A DNA stretch of 32,191 nt. Source: Rhodocyclaceae bacterium (lineage in GTDB: Bacteria > Pseudomonadota > Gammaproteobacteria > Burkholderiales > Rhodocyclaceae). A program made the translations under genes and the position numbers. The stretch covers positions 1-32,191 of the forward strand of contig WBUF01000027.1 of assembly GCA_008933825.1 (NCBI GenBank), in the 5' to 3' direction. This document shows positions 29,313 to 32,191 of the stretch, piece by piece; position 1 is the first letter of the stretch, and every line of letters starts with the position of its first letter. The notes under the pieces are model-generated. The model ran no database searches and was not told the DNA's origin. It was given only the letters and a program-made list of their open reading frames with translations.

Positions 29313-30215
29313 TCAGCACTCCAGCCGGTGCGGCTGGAGGCCAATCAATCTCGGCAGGTGGAGTTCGCTGTCGCCTTCCTCATAGAGGCGGGCGAGGCTT
29401 TCGACGGCGTACTCGATGGCCGAGAGCGCCGACATGAGGCCTTGCGGCATTTCCATGTCGACATTGAGCAGGGCGACCAGCGCCGCCTTGTCCGTCGGGG
29501 TCAATTCCCCTTCGACTGCGGGAGGGTGCTTGAAGACATGCAGATCGACGAGCGGCCGGAAGGGTTCGATCAGGTCGTCGGCCAGGTTGAAGGCGTTCTG
29601 CTCGCTGTCGTGGAAGAGGCCGATGGTCGGATGAAGGCCGTGGGCAACCAGGCCGCGGGCGATGGCGCCGCGCAGCACGGCGTAGCCGTAATCGAGCGCT
29701 GCATTCGCCCAGCGCTCTTCTGAGCGCTGGAAACCGGCGCCGTACAGCTGCACGAAATAGAAAGCGGCAGCTTGACCCTCGATGTTTTCGCTATCGCCAG
29801 AGCGCACACGTCGGGCATAAGACTCAAGCCGATCGATGCCCTTGCGCTTCGCCAGCCGCAAGCATGCAGCCTGATTTTCAATCTTGCGGCGGACGATATT
29901 GGCCCAAGCCTGTTTCGCCGCCGGCCGCGAGACATCGAGTTGCTTGCGCATCAGGCGCGTCGTGCGCGAGTGGGGCAGGAAGGGCAGGAACACGCCCGCC
30001 GGCTGGTGGTTGCTGCCGGTGGCGTAAAGGCCGATGCCGTATTCCGCGCAGGCCGAGAGCACCGGATGGGTCAGCGTGATTTCGCGATGGTTGAGGACGA
30101 TGACGGCGATGTCCTCGAAGGGCACGAAGGCCGTCTCCTCCTGCTCGATGGCGAGTGAGAAGTGTTCCCGCCGCAACTTGGCGGGACGGGAGATCATTAC
30201 GCTACGCCAGACCAT
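29313..30215 (-). CDS. cas1: CRISPR-associated endonuclease Cas1
   Basis: A 300-residue type II Cas1 integrase. Metal-binding residues are visible as E146 (SENIEGQAAAFYF), H202 (GLFHDSEQNAF) and D214 (LADDLIEPFRP). The N-terminal beta domain MVWRSVMISRPAKLRREHFSLAIEQ is normal. It overlaps the end of the cas9 fragment by 14 bp. Length and motifs are complete, so adaptation genes look functional even though cas9 is broken. Confidence 0.96.
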   Translation of the reverse strand: MVWRSVMISRPAKLRREHFSLAIEQEETAFVPFEDIAVIVLNHREITLTHPVLSACAEYGIGLYATGSNHQPAGVFLPFLPHSRTTRLMRKQLDVSRPAAKQAWANIVRRKIENQAACLRLAKRKGIDRLESYARRVRSGDSENIEGQAAAFYFVQLYGAGFQRSEERWANAALDYGYAVLRGAIARGLVAHGLHPTIGLFHDSEQNAFNLADDLIEPFRPLVDLHVFKHPPAVEGELTPTDKAALVALLNVDMEMPQGLMSALSAIEYAVESLARLYEEGDSELHLPRLIGLQPHRLEC

Positions 30216-31920
30216 GCGGAATACTTACAATCACTTCTCTGTAGTTGCCCAGAACATCAACCTTATATTTGCGAATCTTTTTGATGTCTTTGGTGCTGAA
30301 TCGCCGCAGCGAGTTGTCTACGTTGACAACTTCGCTGGCTGGTTCGTCTTCAATGCCTCGCTCGCCTATTTCTTCATCAGCCTTGTCAGTTCTTCGGGGT
30401 GCTTTTCCCGGGCGGTCGTGTGCTCGAATTCGCATTCGACCATCACCTTCATAAACCACGAAATATCCCGGCAAATTTCCTCCCGGCACGACCTCGCCGC
30501 TGGTAAGAATGACTTCAATGGGTTCGTCGATCCGCAGGTTGAACAGAAATTCGGCACCTGCTGGAGGCTCTTCCAAACCGAACATGGCCTCCTTGCTTGC
30601 GGCATAGTGTGGGTAGAACAGGTAGTTGGCGCCTGTCCAGTAGACCTCGGTGTAGATGCTTTCTCCCAAGCCCGCGATGCCGCCTCTCACCAGGATTCCG
30701 CTGCCTTGCGGTTCTGGTAAACGAATGGAGCGGATAACAGGGCGCGTTTTTCCTGACTTGGAGGGAGGCGGGCGGAAGGGAGCGGCAAACGCCTTCTTCG
30801 GATCATCGCTAAAATCATCAAGCTGCTTTTGGAGCGCCCGGATCAGCTCCTTGTTCCGTTGATAAAAAAAGCTCCCAAGCTCACCTTCCGTCAGCATTTT
30901 CTTCTTGAGCGACGTCAGTGGTACGGTTTTTCGTGCAGCGACTTGGACACGCGATTTCGTCTGCACATACTCATTGATTGCAGGCAGCTTTTCTTTGGTT
31001 CTCTGCCTATTCTCCTTGGCGAGAGCTTTCTTGCGCCGTTCCAGATAGTCGGCAGGCAGGCTCCACAAGGGAAGGGCAATGATATGCACTAGTTTGATTC
31101 GACCGTTTTTACCAAGTACTTCATACCCTTGGGAGAATGCGGTTGGGGCAACTCCATGCGCCGCATTTAAGGCTACGCGCAGCATCTCGTAGTTGTTTCT
31201 GCGTCTGCCGCCTGTCTCCCGCAGTATTGCATCTGCCAGCATTCCCTCATTCAAGTCAACGAGCGGGACAGGCAAATAGCGAATACCCTTTGGGTTGGCA
31301 TCATGCAGTTCTCCTCCAGGCTTACGCTTGGGACGACGAGAAACGAACACGGTGTCCAGCGCACTCAGGAGGTCGTTGCGAAAACGATCCCAAGGTGCTG
31401 GCAGGTAGAGACCGTGTTCTCGCGCTTCCGATTTGCTGAAATCTTTCTTTGTGGAGCGATGCGTATAGGTGCCGTCAGCGTTGCGTTTGAAGCTGTGCCG
31501 CCCGGGCTCTCTTTCCTCCTCCGAAAAGTAGGTATTGACCCGCTGGATGACTTGCGGCGTGCAGGCGGCGATGATGCAGGCATCCAAGGCGTGATGCAGG
31601 TCGCTTTTTTCCCTGTCCTTGGCATGGGCCAAGCCCCATTTTCCGCGCAGGAAATCGACCAGACGTCCTTGAGGTGTTCGGACACGGGCGTGCTGGTAGC
31701 GGTTCCAGCGTGTTGTGCCATCGTCATCCGGCAGAATGTCTGTCAGCTCCTCCTCGGTCGCACCGCCACCAAACAGCACCCGTTCGCGTAGCATGTTGGC
31801 GAACAGACGGGTTACATAGCGCGTATCGACCAGGTTGCGAGCTAGAAACTCATCAGCATCATCCAGATTCTTTGCCAACAGGCGGCGTTGCTTTTCGGCG
31901 CCCATGCCCTTGCATTCAAA
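30202..31920 (-). pseudogene. cas9: Cas9 C-terminal half, truncated by an IS66-family insertion
   Basis: About 572 codons of a type II-C Cas9 from EKQRRLLAKNLDDADEFLARNLVDTRYVTRLFA through the RuvC-III motif DLHHALDACIIAA (H104, H105, D108 counted from the Met at 31905) and the C-terminal wedge/PAM-interacting region to the stop. Missing are RuvC-I, bridge helix, recognition lobe, RuvC-II and the HNH catalytic core, which II-C Cas9 (about 1,050 residues) has upstream. The frame reads TTT-GAA-TGC-AAG-GGC before the Met, then meets IS DNA starting GTAACC at 31921 and a stop at 31972-31974. The 5' half may lie beyond the window or be lost. This fragment alone cannot act as a nuclease. Confidence 0.93.
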
Positions 31921-32074
31921 GTAACCGTCCGGCCAACAACACCTACCAACATATGGCGAAGCTGAGGAGAATCAGCGAGGGTGCCAGAGGTTCGGCAGCA
32001 GGGAGTCGAGATCGCGTGCCTTGGCGGAGGGCAGGCGTGTGAGCACATCGCGCAGATAGGCGTAGGGGTGTCGC
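31921..32074 (-). mobile_element. IS66-family element, terminal part
   Basis: The junction with cas9 begins GTAACCGTCCGG on the plus strand; IS66-family ends typically begin GTAA. The tnpC C-terminus lies just inside. IS66 elements make 8-bp target duplications, so the cas9-side copy would be 31913-31920; the other end is outside the window. Confidence 0.65.
31972..32074 (-). pseudogene. IS66 transposase TnpC, C-terminal fragment
   Basis: The minus-strand frame reads RHPYAYLRDVLTRLPSAKARD, then LDSLLPNLWHPR and stop. This matches the DDE_Tnp_IS66 C-terminal tail (DPYAYLRDVLTRLP...LLPHxW). Upstream of the Arg the sequence no longer resembles TnpC and changes into the repeats at 32075, so the gene is interrupted. 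Confidence 0.75.
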
Positions 32075-32191
32075 TGCGCGTTTAAAAATACCCAGGGATG
32101 CGCGTTGAATTTTACCCAGGGGCTATAGCCGCCTGTCATAGAGGCGGCTGTGGATAAGTGTAGCGTAATTCGTCGGTTTGGTTTTCCTCCC
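32075..32191. mobile_element. End of a second mobile element, IS21-like, inside the IS66 tnpC (partial)
   Basis: Two 24-bp direct repeats (32075-32098 and 32099-32122) match at 19 of 24 positions, each beginning TGCGCGTT and ending TACCCAGGG. An 8-bp hairpin AGCCGCCT / AGGCGGCT (32127-32149) follows. Multiple terminal repeats starting with TG and containing ACCCAGG are typical of IS21-family ends. No gene of it is visible before the window ends. Confidence 0.45.

Overview
This window is high-GC bacterial chromosome, most likely from a denitrifying or aromatic-degrading betaproteobacterium of the Rhodocyclales (Azoarcus, Thauera or Sulfuritalea-like). The evidence is the complete aerobic benzoyl-CoA (box) pathway with a BoxR-type regulator, the LolC-LolD-DUF2062-ComEC block, and a Neisseria-like type II-C CRISPR repeat. 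I cannot name the species from sequence alone.

Layout. (1) 1-8162 is compact housekeeping DNA: a partial RpfE/phosphoglycerate-mutase-like gene (-), lolC-lolD (+), a DUF2062 membrane protein (-), comEC (+), a DUF411 metal-binding protein (+), a flavocytochrome-c-type flavoprotein (-) and an alpha/beta hydrolase (+). A zinc-independent MDR oxidoreductase follows (8159-9169). (2) 9374-11238 is a lower-GC two-gene island: an AAA/OLD-type ATPase translationally coupled to a DUF4276 protein with TOPRIM-like acidic motifs, probably an anti-phage module. (3) 11324-26601 is a benzoate catabolic supercluster. boxR-boxC-boxB-boxA runs leftward. Divergently, a DUF4863 cupin, benzoate-CoA ligase, an OmpR-type two-component system, a five-gene branched-chain-amino-acid-type ABC transporter and an alpha/beta hydrolase run rightward. 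Together they import benzoate, activate it to benzoyl-CoA, epoxidise the ring (BoxA/BoxB) and open it (BoxC). The later enzyme BoxD is not in the window. (4) 26601-32191 is an accessory region: hicBA and vapBC toxin-antitoxin modules sit between decayed copies of the 3' end of the hydrolase gene. Then comes a 10-repeat type II-C CRISPR array with intact cas2 and cas1, and a cas9 whose 5' half is cut off by an IS66-family element. That element seems itself to be interrupted by another element with IS21-like ends.

The most striking unexplained signal is a dispersed bipartite 24-bp motif, CGCCGT-N8-GACTGACTTT. It occurs ten times here (eight exact), both between genes and inside comEC (twice), the flavoprotein gene and the histidine kinase gene. 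In all four coding cases it is in the coding sense and in the same reading frame. It flanks the ATPase/DUF4276 island and each toxin-antitoxin module. It could be a DNA-uptake-type sequence, a chromosome-architecture site, or part of a repeat or integration hotspot.
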